Translations under genes and position numbers: made by a program
Assembly: GCA_951217055.1 (NCBI GenBank)
Contig: OX578286.1
Coordinates: 12,673,050-12,737,049 of the forward strand
Direction of reading: 5' to 3'
Origin: Gerris lacustris
Taxonomy: Eukaryota; Arthropoda; Insecta; Hemiptera; Gerridae
DNA: 64,000 nt
Notes under the pieces: model-generated
Told to the model about the DNA's origin: nothing
What the model saw: only the letters and a program-made list of their open reading frames with translations
Database searches by the model: none
Shown: positions 20,437-33,240 of the stretch, in pieces
Numbering within the stretch: the stretch's first letter is position 1
Layout: each line of letters begins with the position of its first letter

Positions 20437-21143
20437 ATGTTTTCATAACACATAGACATTATGTGTAAAATTGGTTTCCAAAAAAAACCCTAAATTCTTT
20501 AATACATATTATTATTTGCTATCCTAAACTAAATAATAAGTTAAATTTTTAAAAACACATAATTATTCACCCTTAATGCATTTTATGTACTCCACATACG
20601 TGTATATTATATACATATAAAGTAGGTTTTATGCTAATTTCTTAATGCGTTTGAATTAGGCTATGTTAAAAAACCGTTTTAAACTGGGCCTTGATGGCCA
20701 ACTGACGGAAAATGTTTTTTTAAACATAAAAAAATGTCATTAAAAGACATCTGGTGTCAAAAAATCGTTAAGGCGTCTTAATTAGTTTTTAATTATAGTG
20801 TAAAAAGTTTAAATTATTCAAATTAATAACTCATCTTGAACTTATTATAATGGCTTGTAACTTATCTTTGTATAATGATACTTTTGAAACGTGTTAGTGT
20901 TATAAAATATGCATAATTGCTAATTATTATTTTTGTTATATTATATTCTATTTAGTTTATGTCCTTTTAAGATTGTAAATGTCAATTTTTGAAAAGTTAG
21001 TTGCAATTAGAATTTAATGAGGATTTTTTTAAAGGTCTTAATCTTAATTTTTCTTAAGTTATTTTGAATTTGTCAAACTAATTAAGTGTCTTAATTTCTA
21101 ATTTGTCTGAGTTTTCTCGTTTCGATTTTTTATTTTTCTTCCG
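20437..21143. other. AT-rich segment, no gene recognised
   Basis: No RNA gene, exon or repeat boundary recognised. Confidence 0.4.
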
Positions 21144-21880
21144 AGCTTACTGAAGTTAACGGAAGCTATCTGATTGTTCTGAAGAACGAAAATATTTTAT
21201 GTCTTTGATTTAAAAAAAAAATCCAAGACAAAAATCCGTTTCAGATATCAGGGAACATTTTTGGCTCCGTGTCTTTCTGTCTATCGCTCAAATATTTGCG
21301 AAAGAACATGTTTTAAAAACTACACGTCTGATTGTAATGAAATATGTATGGTAGGTCATAATTAGCCCATTGTTGGTCCCATATAAGTTTCAACCTTCTG
21401 CGCCTATTTGTTTCTCTTCCACATGCGAACAAACATACCTTCATTTAGACCTATATCTACAAAACTCCTTATCTAATTTTTATGAAATTTGGATAGTTTC
21501 TCGAAAGTAGACCGCAGATTACAGTAGATTAATTTCAACCGTCTACTCCCTTTAACTTTTGCTTAATTGATACTTTAATTCATGTAAAAAAATAAAACAA
21601 TTTTTACATATTAAAAATACGGGGGAAATAATTAGATAAATTAGACAATAATGGCTTGTAAAGGATAAAATCAATAAAGTATGTACTTGATAGGATGCGA
21701 GAAAACTATATACACTTTAATTGGCAGTCTAAAGAACCACCATATCTTGAAAAATACTCGTCCGATTTTGATATAATTTTGGTGGTAGATCATAATTACC
21801 TTATTGTTAGTCCTATATTATTTTCAACCTTTTACGGCTATTGCTTTCTTCCTCATGTGCAAAAACTTGTTTTTATTAAT
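21144..21880 (+). repeat. Rep-B elements (one copy and a second fragment)
   Basis: From CTTCCGAGCTTACTGAAG through CAGGGAACATTTTTGGCTCC and TAGCCCATTGTTGGTCCCAT to about 21700. A second partial copy follows at about 21715-21870 (CCGATTTTGATATAATTTTG, ATTGTTAGTCC). Confidence 0.6.
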
Positions 21881-21890
21881 ACGTATATCG

Positions 21891-22117
21891 GCACTTCTTT
21901 AGATTGTTACTCCTCTTAAAAAAAAGTGTGGGAGTAAAAATCTAAAGAAGGTGATCGGAATTGTGTTCTTTAGACTGTTACTCCTCTTATCAAATCAGAA
22001 GTGTGATATTACTTTGTCCCAAAGTACATTGGACTAAACATCCCTTCTTAATTGTTATTTAGTCAGTCATTTATATTCTAAAACAACATAGGGGAGTAAC
22101 AATCTAAAGAAATACCC
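21891..22117. mobile_element. Double-hairpin MITE, copy 2
   Basis: Same structure and order as 19080-19314, with the terminal motif CTTCTTTAGATTGTTACTCC and its inverse. The flanking direct repeat is imperfect: CGTATATCG on the left, CGTATATAT on the right. It is inserted into a Rep-B fragment. Confidence 0.7.
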
Positions 22118-22230
22118 GTATATATTTAAACGTACTCTTCTGATTAAGAAGAAATTGGGATAGATTGTCGAAAGTAGTCCAAAGATGGTCCTAAATTAAT
22201 TTTAACCGGCTGCGTGAATTAAATATTTCC

Positions 22231-22390
22231 TAAAAATAAGTGTGGCCCCACTGGGAATAGAATAAAAATAAGTGTGACCCCACTGGGAATAGAATAAAAA
22301 TAAGTGTGACCCCACTGGGAATAGAATAAAAATAAGTGTGACCCCACTGGGAATAGAATAAAAATAAGTGTGACCCCACTGGGAATAAAA
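22231..22390 (+). repeat. 32-bp tandem repeat, 5 units
   Basis: The unit is TAAAAATAAGTGTGACCCCA followed by CTGGGAATAGAA. The five units are nearly identical, with the first carrying GGCC instead of GACC. Non-coding. Confidence 0.9.
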
Positions 22391-22964
22391 TCAGATCCAA
22401 ACCTTATTCGACATTTTGTCAGAATATATGTGCCACACTAATTGGCCCACTATTTTAACTTAAAATAAACCTTTTTTATTATTAATATTAATCTTCTATG
22501 TATTATTTTTATGTTTCAGGTACGCTTCTACAAATTCTTAATAGCCACTGTGTGTAATTACATACATTTATGTGAGTAGTAATTATTTATTTATTTCTTG
22601 AGTTAAACTAGTGATGCGGTCCATAATGAATGCGTAGAAATATTTGAATTTTTATTTTTATAGAGATATGCCATAGTTGTTTTCAATATGGCTACCAGGA
22701 GATATTTTTCGGGGAAATACATACATATTCTTAATCTATCCGAAAATAGCTTTAAAATTTTACTTAACATGCTATATTTATATGGATTAAAGCTGCAATC
22801 ACTTGTCGGCCAAATTTATTTTCAAAATGTCAGCAAAGAATGGAAATTTTGTAATAAATGTTACTTATTCTTTTAATAAAGTCTTAGTTAAAACATTAGT
22901 TAAGTAAGGTGTCCTTTTATTTTATATACTTATTTCACTAAGCTGAAGGGATTATGACAACTTT
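22391..22964. other. AT-rich segment with Rep-B tail scrap
   Basis: ATGTGCCACACTAATTGGCC at about 22426 is a Rep-B 3' end signature. The 62-codon open frame at 22688-22876 has no recognisable domain. Nothing else seen. Confidence 0.4.
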
Positions 22965-23490
22965 CACACTTGTGCCTGTCTTCAAAATCTTTAAAAGGCT
23001 AAAATTATCCCTTTTCTAGTCATCCAATCGAGCTGAAATTTGGCATATAGACTCAGTACCAATACAAGAACATTCTATCTAATTTAAAGGGTTTTTCATC
23101 TTAACACACACACGTAATAACGATAGTGCTTGTGATAACTCAATAACCGTGATTGTAATGAACATTTTTAAAACTTTTATAAACAATCAACTTGCTAATG
23201 ACTCACACGACCAATACAACTTTCACACTTGTGCCTGATGTGATCAAAATCTTTGAAGGGCTAAAATTACTCTTCATCAAGTCATCCAATCGAGCTGAAA
23301 CTTGACATACACACTCAGTACCATTACAAAACATTCTATATAATATTAAGGTTTCCGGAGCATAACACACACACACACTTAAACGGCAGTGATTGCAGTA
23401 AATCAATAAACGTCATTGTAATCAACATTTTTAAAACGTGTATAAGCAAACAACTTAACGATAACTCACACAACCAATATGCATAGATAT
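22965..23490 (+). repeat. Tandem duplication, about 258-bp period
   Basis: Two diverged units share CACTTGTGCCTG, GTCATCCAATCGAGCTGAAA, ACTCAGTACCA and CAACATTTTTAAAAC-type blocks. Each unit carries AATCGAGCTGAAANTTG, a form of the phrase seen in Rep-A, B, C and E. Confidence 0.75.
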
Positions 23491-24395
23491 AAATGAATTT
23501 TTACATATTTTCTTCGTTTTCACTATTGTGAAATTCTTATAAAGCTACATTGTATATTATCTTAATAACTTAAAAATTTGTAATATCTATGATCTTTAAT
23601 TTTGTCCCTAAACATTTTCTTAACATAATGGCCTTTAAAACATCAGTGACATTTTTTTTAGTCTGTATATCTGTCGGTCTATGGTCTATCATTCGTTTAA
23701 CCATTTTCGAGCACATCATATTCGTAAAACGTCTTGCCTTGTTCTTTCTTGTTCTTGCATTCGTAAGATTTTTATAAATAATTAAGAGACTGAAGAGTAA
23801 GAGACCTGCACATTGTCATTCCCGTATTATTTATTTCAACCTTCTCTGCACATTGCTTCATATTGTGTATTGCTTGATTATTTATTAATATAACATTATA
23901 TATTCATCCAGTGATAAGACTAGAGGAATAAATGGGCCACATCAATTAGCCAGCTTTATTTAATTATTTTTTTTTTTTGTTTATTTCTCTACAATTCCCA
24001 CTTCTGTTTAAATGGAAATCAATAAAAAGAGATGGATGAATGTTTAAGGAAGTATGATTAAACAAATGAAATAGTAAAATCACATTCCATTAACACATTA
24101 ACTTATTTTTAACATTCCTTTTGTTTTTAATTAACTTTTTTTTAAAAAAAAAAAAAAAAAGATCAATTATATAGTAATTAATCAACACCAAAAAAAGGCA
24201 CTGAACAGAAGGATTAAAAAATCCGGGAAAAGAAATCTAAAAAGAAAAATGAGCAAATTAGGCTGAGCTTTTTTTGGAAATAGAAAATGTGCCTCGTGAA
24301 CATTAAACATCTCTCCTTTTAAACTGACGAGAAAAAAAACCCGAGGAGCAGACAAAAAGAAAAGTATTCTAGAAATGCAGGCCTAGAAACCTTAA

Positions 24396-24398
<3 letters not shown>
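23491..24398. other. AT-rich segment, no gene recognised
   Basis: Includes a hydrophobic 62-codon frame (23589-23777) with no domain I recognise and several A or T runs. Probably non-coding. Confidence 0.4.

Positions 24399-24475
<77 letters not shown>
24399..24475. repeat. (TA)n microsatellite
   Basis: 77 bases of uninterrupted TA. Confidence 0.95.
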
Positions 24476-24478
<3 letters not shown>

Positions 24479-24690
24479 ACCACGAAAAAAAATGTGGAAA
24501 AGGCTCTAAAACCCATTAGGCCTGGATTCAAGAGGAAATTTCCCCTTTTTTTTGTCCTTTTCTTTGCTGGATTGTTTCCCCGTTCTCTTTTTTTTCTTGT
24601 TATTAGAGGGAATCTTGGGGAATTTCATTGTTATTTTAGCGTTAAGTAAGGGAGGGGATTAGAAAATCTCTTTTAATGATCTTTAATTGT

Positions 24691-24882
24691 GTCTTGATGG
24701 TTTTCTGTTGTTGTTTTTTTCTTTTTACTATTATGTACTTGAATTTAAAAACATTAATAGCATTGATTATAATATATATGCATACAGTCTTGATGGTTTT
24801 CTGTTGTTGTTTTTTTCTTTTTACTATTATGTACTTGAATTTAAAAACATTAATAGCATTGATTATAATATATATGCATACA
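24691..24882 (+). repeat. 96-bp tandem duplication (2 identical units)
   Basis: Two apparently identical units begin GTCTTGATGGTTTTCTGTTG. Sequence after the second unit (CATACAGTCGAACCTCC) has a diverged relative near 25600-25640 (AACATTAATAGCGTTGATTA), so the region holds an older dispersed copy too. Confidence 0.9.
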
Positions 24883-26480
24883 GTCGAACCTCCTTCTATA
24901 CAACGAAGTATGTACAATACGGGTATTTTTTATGTCTCATGTATTGTATTTTATGTCATGCACCATGACCTAATGAGCGATATTTCAAAGAAATCTGCGT
25001 ATTATTGGCTTATGATAATGTAGAAAAATTTTATTTAGAATTTGGACAGACAAAAAAAAAAAAAAAAAAAAAAAAAAATGGTACACTGGGGTACGGAGTA
25101 AAAAAGTAAAAATAGTATATTCCCTTCAATGTGCGTGTCCTTGGATTGCTCTTTAAGAGTACATTAATTGTTGTTATGTACACTTTTGTCATATTTTCAT
25201 ATAAGAAGGGGGTAAAATAGAAAAAACATGTTTTTATGCTATTTTTGACCCTAAATTGTCAAAATTTGACCCCTAAATGGACTCCCAAAAATGCTGGCCA
25301 ACGAAATCATCCTTTCTTTTTATATTATTAACATTTTATTTTTATTTTTATTTTTTTTTTTAAGTGCATTCTAGGATGAGATATTATCTGGCGTGACACA
25401 TTCATACATATATACATACCTACATATTATATATGCATACATAAAAAAGTTTTACATTTCAGATGGAATCGATTAAGAATGGTTAAAACGGATTTCTATG
25501 GAGAAAATTTTCAGAATTCGCATTAGAACAATTTTGAATCCATTGCAATAGCTTAATTTTCTTCGAAAAAAATTCGCTAAAACACGTTTTTATTAACATT
25601 AATAGCGTTGATTAAAATATGCATGTAAAGAGTCGGCCCTCCCTATAACAAACTTCTAAACAACTATACAAATATTTTGTATGTCCCCCTAATTCTGCTT
25701 ATAATAGCAATATAGAACGAAAATAATTTATCTTCAATGAACAAAATTCATAGAAATAAGGATATAGATCTTACAGACTTTCTGTGATTTAAATAATGTG
25801 CGGTGTTTTTGCAAACCCTTATTATCTTAAATCCGTTTTTAGGACTTTCTTGCTCTAGTACTCTTACAATCTTTTATGATGATTCCGTGGAAACGTAATC
25901 ATCTTTGCACAGTATAGAGTCCTCTGATAAGATGCGATGAAGCTATGCGCCGCACTGATATCATTTTCTTTTTGCACTTTAAATTGATAATACCGTAGAT
26001 CAAACACACTTCCTTTTTTATTAGATAAGCAATCAGAAATGAAAGTAAACATTATTCCTAATCGTTTATATATCGTATTAATTGAAGTACTTGTTCCACG
26101 AACGAAAAATCTATATTTATATAGGTGCATTCTTATCATTATGTTACGGGTAAGTCGATTTCTGGAAAAAAAAAAATAGATTCCAAAGTAACTGCTCGTA
26201 TAAAATTGCATTAGTATCGTACAGCATTATATATCGTACAAAAGTTGTTTTTTTCAGTTTGTGATGTTCGTCCGATTTGTTTTGAAGTTATTGATAGATT
26301 CTCACATTCTCTGGGTAGATACAAAAAATAAATAAAATACGTCTGCCCATTAGTGTGGGTACTATATTATTTTAAAATGTATTTATTTATTTTGTTTACT
26401 TCTTTCTTTCAATTGTTTTATTACACTTATTGCAAATTTCTTTTTAGTCTGCCTATATTTGTGGCACTTATACTTTAATA
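24883..26480. other. AT-rich segment with poly-A tract
   Basis: A poly-A run lies at about 25053-25078. A degenerate Rep-B tail motif (GATGCGATGAAGCTATGCGC) lies near 25930. The 115-codon minus frame (25864-26211) has no domain that I recognise and runs through low-complexity sequence, so I do not call it a gene. Confidence 0.4.
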
Positions 26481-27056
26481 TTGCTTCCGAGCTTACCGAA
26501 GGTAACGGAAGTATTGTGTTCACTTTTGAGAACGAAAAACTTTGATGCCTCCGATTTCAAAAATTCCAAGACAGAAATCCGTTTCAGACATCAGGGAACA
26601 TTTTTGGTCTCGTGTCTGTCTGTCTGTCTGTCTGTCGGTCTGTGTGTCCGCGAATTATGAAACGTGCGAGGATAACTTGAGTAAATTTCGACCGATTTTG
26701 ATGAAATTTGGTAGACATGTTTATTTTACTAATGCTCAGGTCGAGTTCGTTGGACAACGTTATCCGTTCAAGCGTTCACGAGCAACTCTCGCGTAAACGT
26801 GAACTTTAAATTTAAAATTGGAATTTTAGGTCGGGGAAAAAATCTAACTTCATCTATTCAATGAGACTAACATTTTTTTCAAAATACAATTTTTTAGTAA
26901 AACCAACAGCGACACCGCTATGAAGTGTTAAAGATCGCTAAAACTATTAATAGTTTTTACAAAATAAACAATATTAAAATAAAGTGATATAACAATAACT
27001 GTTATAGTACATGATAGGATGCGAGGAAGCTATGTGCCACATTAATTGGCAGTCTA
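26481..27056 (+). repeat. Rep-B element, complete copy
   Basis: The best forward copy. It opens with the hairpin CTTCCG-AGC-TTACC-GAA-GGTAA-CGGAAG. Then come AGACAGAAATCCGTTTCAGA, TGTC repeats (about 26616-26636), the phrase CCGATTTTGATGAAATTTGG, a GC-rich block with CGAGTTCGTTGGACAACG, and the end GAGGAAGCTATGTGCCACAT then TTGGCAGTCTA. Non-coding. Confidence 0.75.
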
Positions 27057-27213
27057 ATTTATACTTTTACTACACCTTGTCTAATTTGTTTATATGTTCT
27101 TCCCTCTTTTTAAAATATGTCAAAATTGTTTTGATATTTTGCGTGAATAAAAGTGTACATTTAGCTAATTTAATGTGCACTTACTGTTGAAATTTTAGGC
27201 TAATTAGCCTAAG

Positions 27214-27251
27214 TGGAAGCTCATATATATAATTATATATATGAGCTTCCA
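27214..27251. other. Perfect 38-bp palindrome
   Basis: TGGAAGCTCATATATATAA and its exact inverse meet at the centre (AATT) with no spacer. It borders the Rep-B fragment that follows. Confidence 0.85.
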
Positions 27252-27506
27252 TCTTACAGAACATATTTGCAGAACCATCTTACAGAATTTACGCATGTTT
27301 ATTTTATGAGAATTGGCCAGTTTTTAAGATACGTCGGTTCGCATAATATCTCACAAACCGACAGACAGAAAGACACGGTGTTCAGAAAGACTTAAGGTGT
27401 TCCCTGATGTCTAAAATGGATTTCTGTCTTGAAATTTTTGTCAGTTGCCTTCAGAATGATCCGAATGTTATCGTTACCTTCAGTAAGCTCTTAAGCAATA
27501 GATGAC
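27252..27506 (-). repeat. Rep-B element, truncated copy (reverse)
   Basis: On the minus strand it reads CTTAAGAGCTTACTGAAGG, AAATCCATTTTAGACATCAG, then CGTGTCTTTCTGTCTGTCGG. Truncated after the TGTC block. Confidence 0.6.
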
Positions 27507-27664
27507 GTCTATTCAGACGCAAGGGACCTAAAATGAACTGATTACTTTTTTACTTTAATGCTTTGGAAACAGATCCATTATCGTGTTCCAAGAGGCCTCA
27601 CGCTTCGGTGTTCCCAGCGTCGCCATATATGATTAACCACTCATTTGAATGGTGGTTACTGTGA

Positions 27665-27815
27665 AGTGGCGTCCATCTGGTTGCGATTTTCGATAATTTG
27701 AATGGCTTATTAAGTGAATTGGCGTCCATCTGGTTGAGAATTTTAAAAATTTGAATGGCTAAGTCAATTGGCGTCCATCTGGTTGCGAATTTCAATAATT
27801 TGAATGGCTTTCGAA
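27665..27815 (+). repeat. Tandem repeat, about 52-bp period, 3 units
   Basis: TGGCGTCCATCTGGTTG and ATTTGAATGGCT occur three times with variable spacers. The minus-strand frame across it repeats KPFKL and TRWTP, but unit lengths are unequal and there is no domain, so I do not call a gene. Confidence 0.7.
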
Positions 27816-27845
27816 ACAGCAAACCAACTATGCGCAAAAGAAGTA

Positions 27846-28549
27846 AGTGGCATTTAGACACATTAATAGACTGTTGACATTACACATTTTACAGCAAACT
27901 ACGCGCGAAACAGGAGTAAAGACTATGACTTTTGGACAAACTAATAGGTTTTGTGTGCTACGAAATTGTCTGCAATTTGTCTGTTTCCATCCCTATTACC
28001 ATTTGGATTTTGGGGCTATACACCGCTTTTGTCTTATGACAATTGTAGAGCATTGTCTGCAGGCGCAGGCCGCGCGATTCTGTACCACGGGAATGTTTTA
28101 CGATTAACTTCAATTATTGCGACTTATCTGAATCGTTGCATCAAATCCCGATGCTAATTCTTATGCACCCTTCCTTTTTCTTATTCTATTTTTTTGTCCA
28201 ACCATTCTCAACGGTTTTTTGTTGTTACATTGACACCCAAGAGAAGAACTTTATGGTTCCATTGTTTCCAGAACAACGCTCGAACCACTGGCGCCTGTTT
28301 ACCTTCTGAATGACATCATTCTGTTACACTCTTTGAATTGATCCTGATTGTTTTCTTCTTGTTTGCTTGCACACCATTGTTATTCGTTATTTAAGACAAC
28401 TTATTGTGCATATTTTTATTTTTAAACCATTGATATATACATATATTTTTATTTTTTTCAAAATAAATGCAGGTGAAAAAGGAATGTATGAATATAGCCG
28501 TATAGCTAAATCGGCTGCAAACCGGCAGGGTGTAGGATAAAAAAAAGAA
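27846..28549. other. Unassigned segment, partly GC-richer
   Basis: 27880-28160 is less AT-rich than its surroundings and looks like single-copy or old element sequence. Overlapping short frames (86 and 68 codons) show no domain. A polypyrimidine tract with AG at about 27893 could be a splice acceptor, but I cannot support an exon. Confidence 0.3.
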
Positions 28550-29155
28550 AAAATCGGTCCGAGACAACTCAGACAAACTTTCTCATATACGAGTTCATAA
28601 TTACATAGCCCAGTGTTTTCCATTTATTAGTTTTCTTATGTACATTTAATTATTATTGAACATATCGTCAAAATTTATCATAAAAATAACTTCTCCTGGG
28701 CGGGGAATCGAACCCGGGCTCTCTCCGTCCGCGTTTAAGCTATTTTCTCAGGAACTAGATTTTTCCCGGGAAAACGGCTTATATCGTTGGATTCGTATTC
28801 CAATGGACTGCATTTGAGAATTTTTTAATCAAAATCGTCGGAACCGTTTTCGAGAAATAATTTTTTTTCCGGTATTTTCAGAGTTTTTGGGGAGTAGCGC
28901 CCCCAAATTTAGAGCTAAAATTAATTTCTCGATTTCGCCTCGGGGTATGATTTTTCTCAACATGTATGCCAAATTTCGTCAAAATCGGCCCAGTAGTTTA
29001 GGCTCCAGGCGTCTGCACAGACGACAGACGACGGACAGACATTGTTTAAAAACCACTTTTTTGGACTCAGGGGACCTTAAAACGTGTAAATCCATCAAAA
29101 TCTCAGAATCGAATTTTCGCGCCATCACAATACTTTCTCTTTATATGAGAAAGTA
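28550..29155 (-). repeat. Rep-C element, complete copy (reverse)
   Basis: On the minus strand it starts with the hairpin ACTTTCTC/GAGAAAGT, then GTCTGT-type repeats, the phrase GGGCCGATTTTGACGAAATT, AATTATTTCTCGAAAACGG, and a perfect tRNA-type box B (GGTTCGATTCC within CCCGGGTTCGATTCCCCGCC). It ends ATATGAGAAAGTTTGTCTGA then GGACCGATTTTTT. No matching box A is evident. Seven further partial or complete copies occur in the window. Non-coding. Confidence 0.75.
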
Positions 29156-30329
29156 AAAATAAAAAAAAAAAGTATGGATATGAAACATTTATTTAACACT
29201 TCTTTGTGTACTCTATTTACTTAAAATAAACCTCTTGTAATAATGTGATTCTATTAAATTATAATAAATGTTTTTAAAAATTATTTTCTGCAAATTTCTT
29301 ATTTTTAAATGTACAACTTCCTCTCATCGTTCTAATTTTTTTCCGCGTTTACCATAGGTGCGACTATTATTATTATTATTTCTCCAAATTCAGAAGTGAT
29401 TCCGTATACGTATATTAATTGTAATTTTCTGCACAAAGTTTTCCTCTCTTTAGTCTATTTCATGCGCACAAACGTTATTTTACGTATTTTGTATATTATT
29501 TTAAATGTATTCATCTGATTTTTATGTAATTTAGCTGATAAGTCAAAATTAGCCCTCAAATGGTCCCATGTTAGTATAAATCTTTAGCGTTCATAGTTTC
29601 ATCGCATGCGCTCCCACATTTTCCTTTTAAAACAGTAATTTTGCAATAAATATTATATAACCATATATATTCATTATGAAACATTAAAAGTATATAAATT
29701 GTAAATTTCGGGTTTTTAATTTTTAAATTTAAAAATTAAAATATTTTAAAGTTCTAACTACTATATAAATAGGTATACCTATTTAGTTTATAAATACATT
29801 TCTATTAGTTTATTTATTACCTTGTTATTTGTTAACTGGGCTAATTTACCCTTTCAGTACCGTGTTCATAATCATAAATTATAATTCTCTGTTTTAAAAA
29901 GCTATTATTATTATTTATTTTTGTTAAAGAAAACAAGATTTATAGTATATTCAAATATTTCTAAAATATAAAGTTCAAGTTTGTTATATATTGAATTAAA
30001 TGTTCTCTAATTTGTGTAGTTCTTTCGTTTTGGTTTTTCCGATGAAATAAAATAATGAAATATATTTCATGTTGGCTATAAAACATTCAAGTGCCCTTTA
30101 AAGTTCGTCAGTGAACTCCATTTGTTAATTTTGGTAAAAAGGAACCATTTATATTGTAGTTAAAATATTATTATATTTTATATTATAAGTTATAAAATAT
30201 ATAACGCTAGAGCTTATAAAATATATTATAAGTTAGTTTTCTTAAGAGAAAATATGTTTTCTATTAATTTGATTTAAAAGGTCAAATTCTCGCTAATATT
30301 CTCGTTTTTAATTTTTTATATCTATATAA
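29156..30329. other. AT-rich segment, no gene recognised
   Basis: Low-complexity AT sequence. No RNA gene or exon recognised. Confidence 0.45.
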
Positions 30330-30347
30330 GTAGTAGTAGTAGTAGTA

Positions 30348-30435
<88 letters not shown>
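30330..30435. repeat. (TAG)n-(TA)n compound microsatellite
   Basis: About seven TAG units followed by 86 bases of TA. The tract sits where the 5' hairpin of the adjacent Rep-C copy would be. Confidence 0.95.
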
Positions 30436-30438
<3 letters not shown>

Positions 30439-30645
30439 GAGGAAGTATTGTCATGGCGTAAAAGTTTGATTTTAATATTTTAAGTATTTTTAAAGTTTTA
30501 AGGTCCTCTGACTCCAAAAAAAAACTGTTTTTATTGATGTCTAAACTATTGGCCCAAGTCTAAACTATTGGGCCGACATTGAATAAATTTGGTATACGTT
30601 CAGAAAAAAATCACATCCCGACCAAAATCGATAAATGAATTTTAG
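30436..30645 (+). repeat. Rep-C element, 5' part only
   Basis: AGGAAGTATTGTCATGGCG, TTTTAAGGTCCTCTGACTCC, GGGCCGACATTGAATAAATT and CAAAATCGATAAATGAATTT match Rep-C in order. It stops before the box B half. Confidence 0.6.
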
Positions 30646-30920
30646 CTTTAATTTTTTTTTTTTAATTTAAATTATAGTCAATTATTCAACTTTATAATAT
30701 AAAATCATTTCGTTACTTGTAATTTACAGAATGACTCGTTAGTTATTGACAATCTGTTACTGCTGTTATTCGAGATTATTTTTAGTTAATTATTTAATCA
30801 ACTTATTTATTTTTAGTTAAGATATTTTACTCAATCAGAATTGAAAAATATATTATACATATTTGCAATTTAAATTATTATGAATTAAATTTTGCATATG
30901 TGCTACATGATGGGCACTTA
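30646..30920. other. Spacer upstream of tRNA-Leu
   Basis: AT-rich, with no feature recognised. Confidence 0.4.
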
Positions 30921-31000
30921 GGTAGCGTGGCCGAGCGGTCTAAGGCGCTGGTTTTAGGCACCAGTCCGAAAGGGCGTGGGTTCGAATCCCACCGCTGCCA
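30921..31000 (+). tRNA. tRNA-Leu (anticodon UAG)
   Basis: A full cloverleaf folds from the sequence. The acceptor GGTAGCG pairs with CGCTGCC (one G-U) and the discriminator base is A. The D arm contains box A (TGGCCGAGCGG). The anticodon stem is CTGGT/ACCAG with loop TTTAGGC, so the anticodon is TAG and reads the Leu codon CUA. The long variable arm (TCCGAAAGGGC) is typical of type II tRNAs such as Leu. The T arm GTGGG/CCCAC contains box B (GGTTCGAATCC). No intron is present. A run of T at 31006-31010 is a good RNA polymerase III terminator. All stems are intact, so it is probably functional. It is a single isolated gene with repeats on both sides. Confidence 0.96.
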
Positions 31001-31005
31001 CTAAC

Positions 31006-31010
31006 TTTTT
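31006..31010 (+). terminator. Pol III terminator (T5) of tRNA-Leu
   Basis: TTTTT five bases after the tRNA 3' end. Confidence 0.8.
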
Positions 31011-31239
31011 ATGTAGATGGTATTATAGTATGAAATTGGGATAATAATAATGTTTTTAGTGGTATTATGTCATTTAATTAACATAATATTAAGTAGTTTC
31101 ATGTCTTGATAATATTTATAGGATGTTTGATATGATCAACTTAATTTTGTGGATGTGATCTTTTGATTTTTGTTTACTACAACTAAAGAACTATGTTGTG
31201 GCATGTAATTGGTGGAAACAGACAGAAAAAATTATTTTA

Positions 31240-31494
31240 TTTTAAAATTTATATGGCACAAACAATTTGCTAATTTTGGCCTACCATCGAAATTTCATTA
31301 AAATTGAACGTGTAGTTTTAGAGATATGCTAGTTTGCAAAAATTGAGCGACAGACTGACATCCAAAAATGTTTCCTCATATCTAAAACGAATTTCTGTCT
31401 TTTGAATTTTTGAAATCGGAAACATAACATATTTTCGTCCTTCAGAACGATCACATAGCTTCCGTCACCTTCGGTAAGCTCGGAAGCAAAATAA
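31240..31494 (-). repeat. Rep-B element, truncated copy (reverse)
   Basis: The minus strand begins CTTCCGAGCTTACCGAAGG and includes AATTCAAAAGACAGAAATTC, TGTCAGTCTGTC and the phrase AATTTTAATGAAATTTCGAT. Confidence 0.6.

Positions 31495-32294
<800 letters not shown>

Positions 32295-32372
<78 letters not shown>
32295..32372. repeat. (TA)n microsatellite
   Basis: About 78 bases of TA. Confidence 0.95.
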
Positions 32373-32375
<3 letters not shown>

Positions 32376-32734
32376 TTAGTAGAGGCAGAGTACTTTGAAA
32401 TACCGCCTACCTTCCACACAAAACCGTTCAAGAAGTAATCAGCTATATATCACAGGGAGCAGATTGGTTTTAATATCGGGGGGAAGAAAACAAAACTAAA
32501 CCTTGTAGACCACCCTCTTTGGTCCAGGTGTTTGAGTAAAAATGTATAACTTCTGCTTCTATATGTAGCAAATGTTAACTAGATTGAAGGTTTGTTTTTA
32601 GAATTCTACAATTGATCATTGTACGTCTTAACAAATACTTAATTGTAACTCTAGAGTTACGTAGTTATCACATTATATATTATAACGAGCCACCGATCAA
32701 CATATCTGTTGTGAGTTCGAATTGTTCTATGTGA
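32373..32734. other. Unassigned AT-rich segment
   Basis: No gene, RNA or repeat recognised. Confidence 0.4.
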
Positions 32735-33240
32735 TCGTTCTGAAGATCCGATTTCAAAAATTCTAAGATACAAATCCGTTTTAGACATCAGGGAACATTT
32801 TTGGTTCCGTGTCTGTCTGTCGGTTGTTCGCTCAATTTTTACTACTGTTAAATACTTTGATGGTAGGTTATAATTAGCCCATTGGTGGTCCTATTGTGGT
32901 CCCCCATATAAATTACAATCTTCTGCGCCCATGTGTCAACATAGTTTTATTTACACCAATATCTTCAAAAGTACTCACATGATTGTTATTGAATTTGAAT
33001 GGTTTGTCTCTTTAAATTTTGCTTAATTGGTACTTAAATTCATGTAAATAATTAATATAGAAATGCCATTTTTCAAAACTGGTCTTATTTTCAACTTTTG
33101 TTTTGGGGGGGGGGGGGGGGGGGGGCTTAACCTTTGTTGTATCTATGTGCAAAATTTGGGGAAGATTGAATGACGGTAAGTGGTTCAAAATTGGGGTAAT
33201 AAGTGTGCGATGAAACTTACAAAGCAAAGTAATATAAGAC
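32735..33240 (+). repeat. Rep-B element, variant copy with poly-G
   Basis: TGATCGTTCTGAAGATCCGA, ATCAGGGAACATTTTTGGTT, GTGTCTGTCTGTCGG and TTAGCCCATTGGTGGTCC match Rep-B in order. A 21-base poly-G interrupts it at 33105-33125. The last part (AAATTTGGGGAAGATTGAAT) recurs, reversed, near 58615-58790. Confidence 0.55.

Noticed and set aside
25864..26211. 115-codon minus-strand frame as a gene
   Set aside because: It has no domain, no start context, low-complexity parts and no repeat or splice support.
27598..27861. 87-codon minus frame with KPFKL repeats as a gene
   Set aside because: It lies over a 3-unit tandem repeat with unequal spacing and has no recognisable domain.
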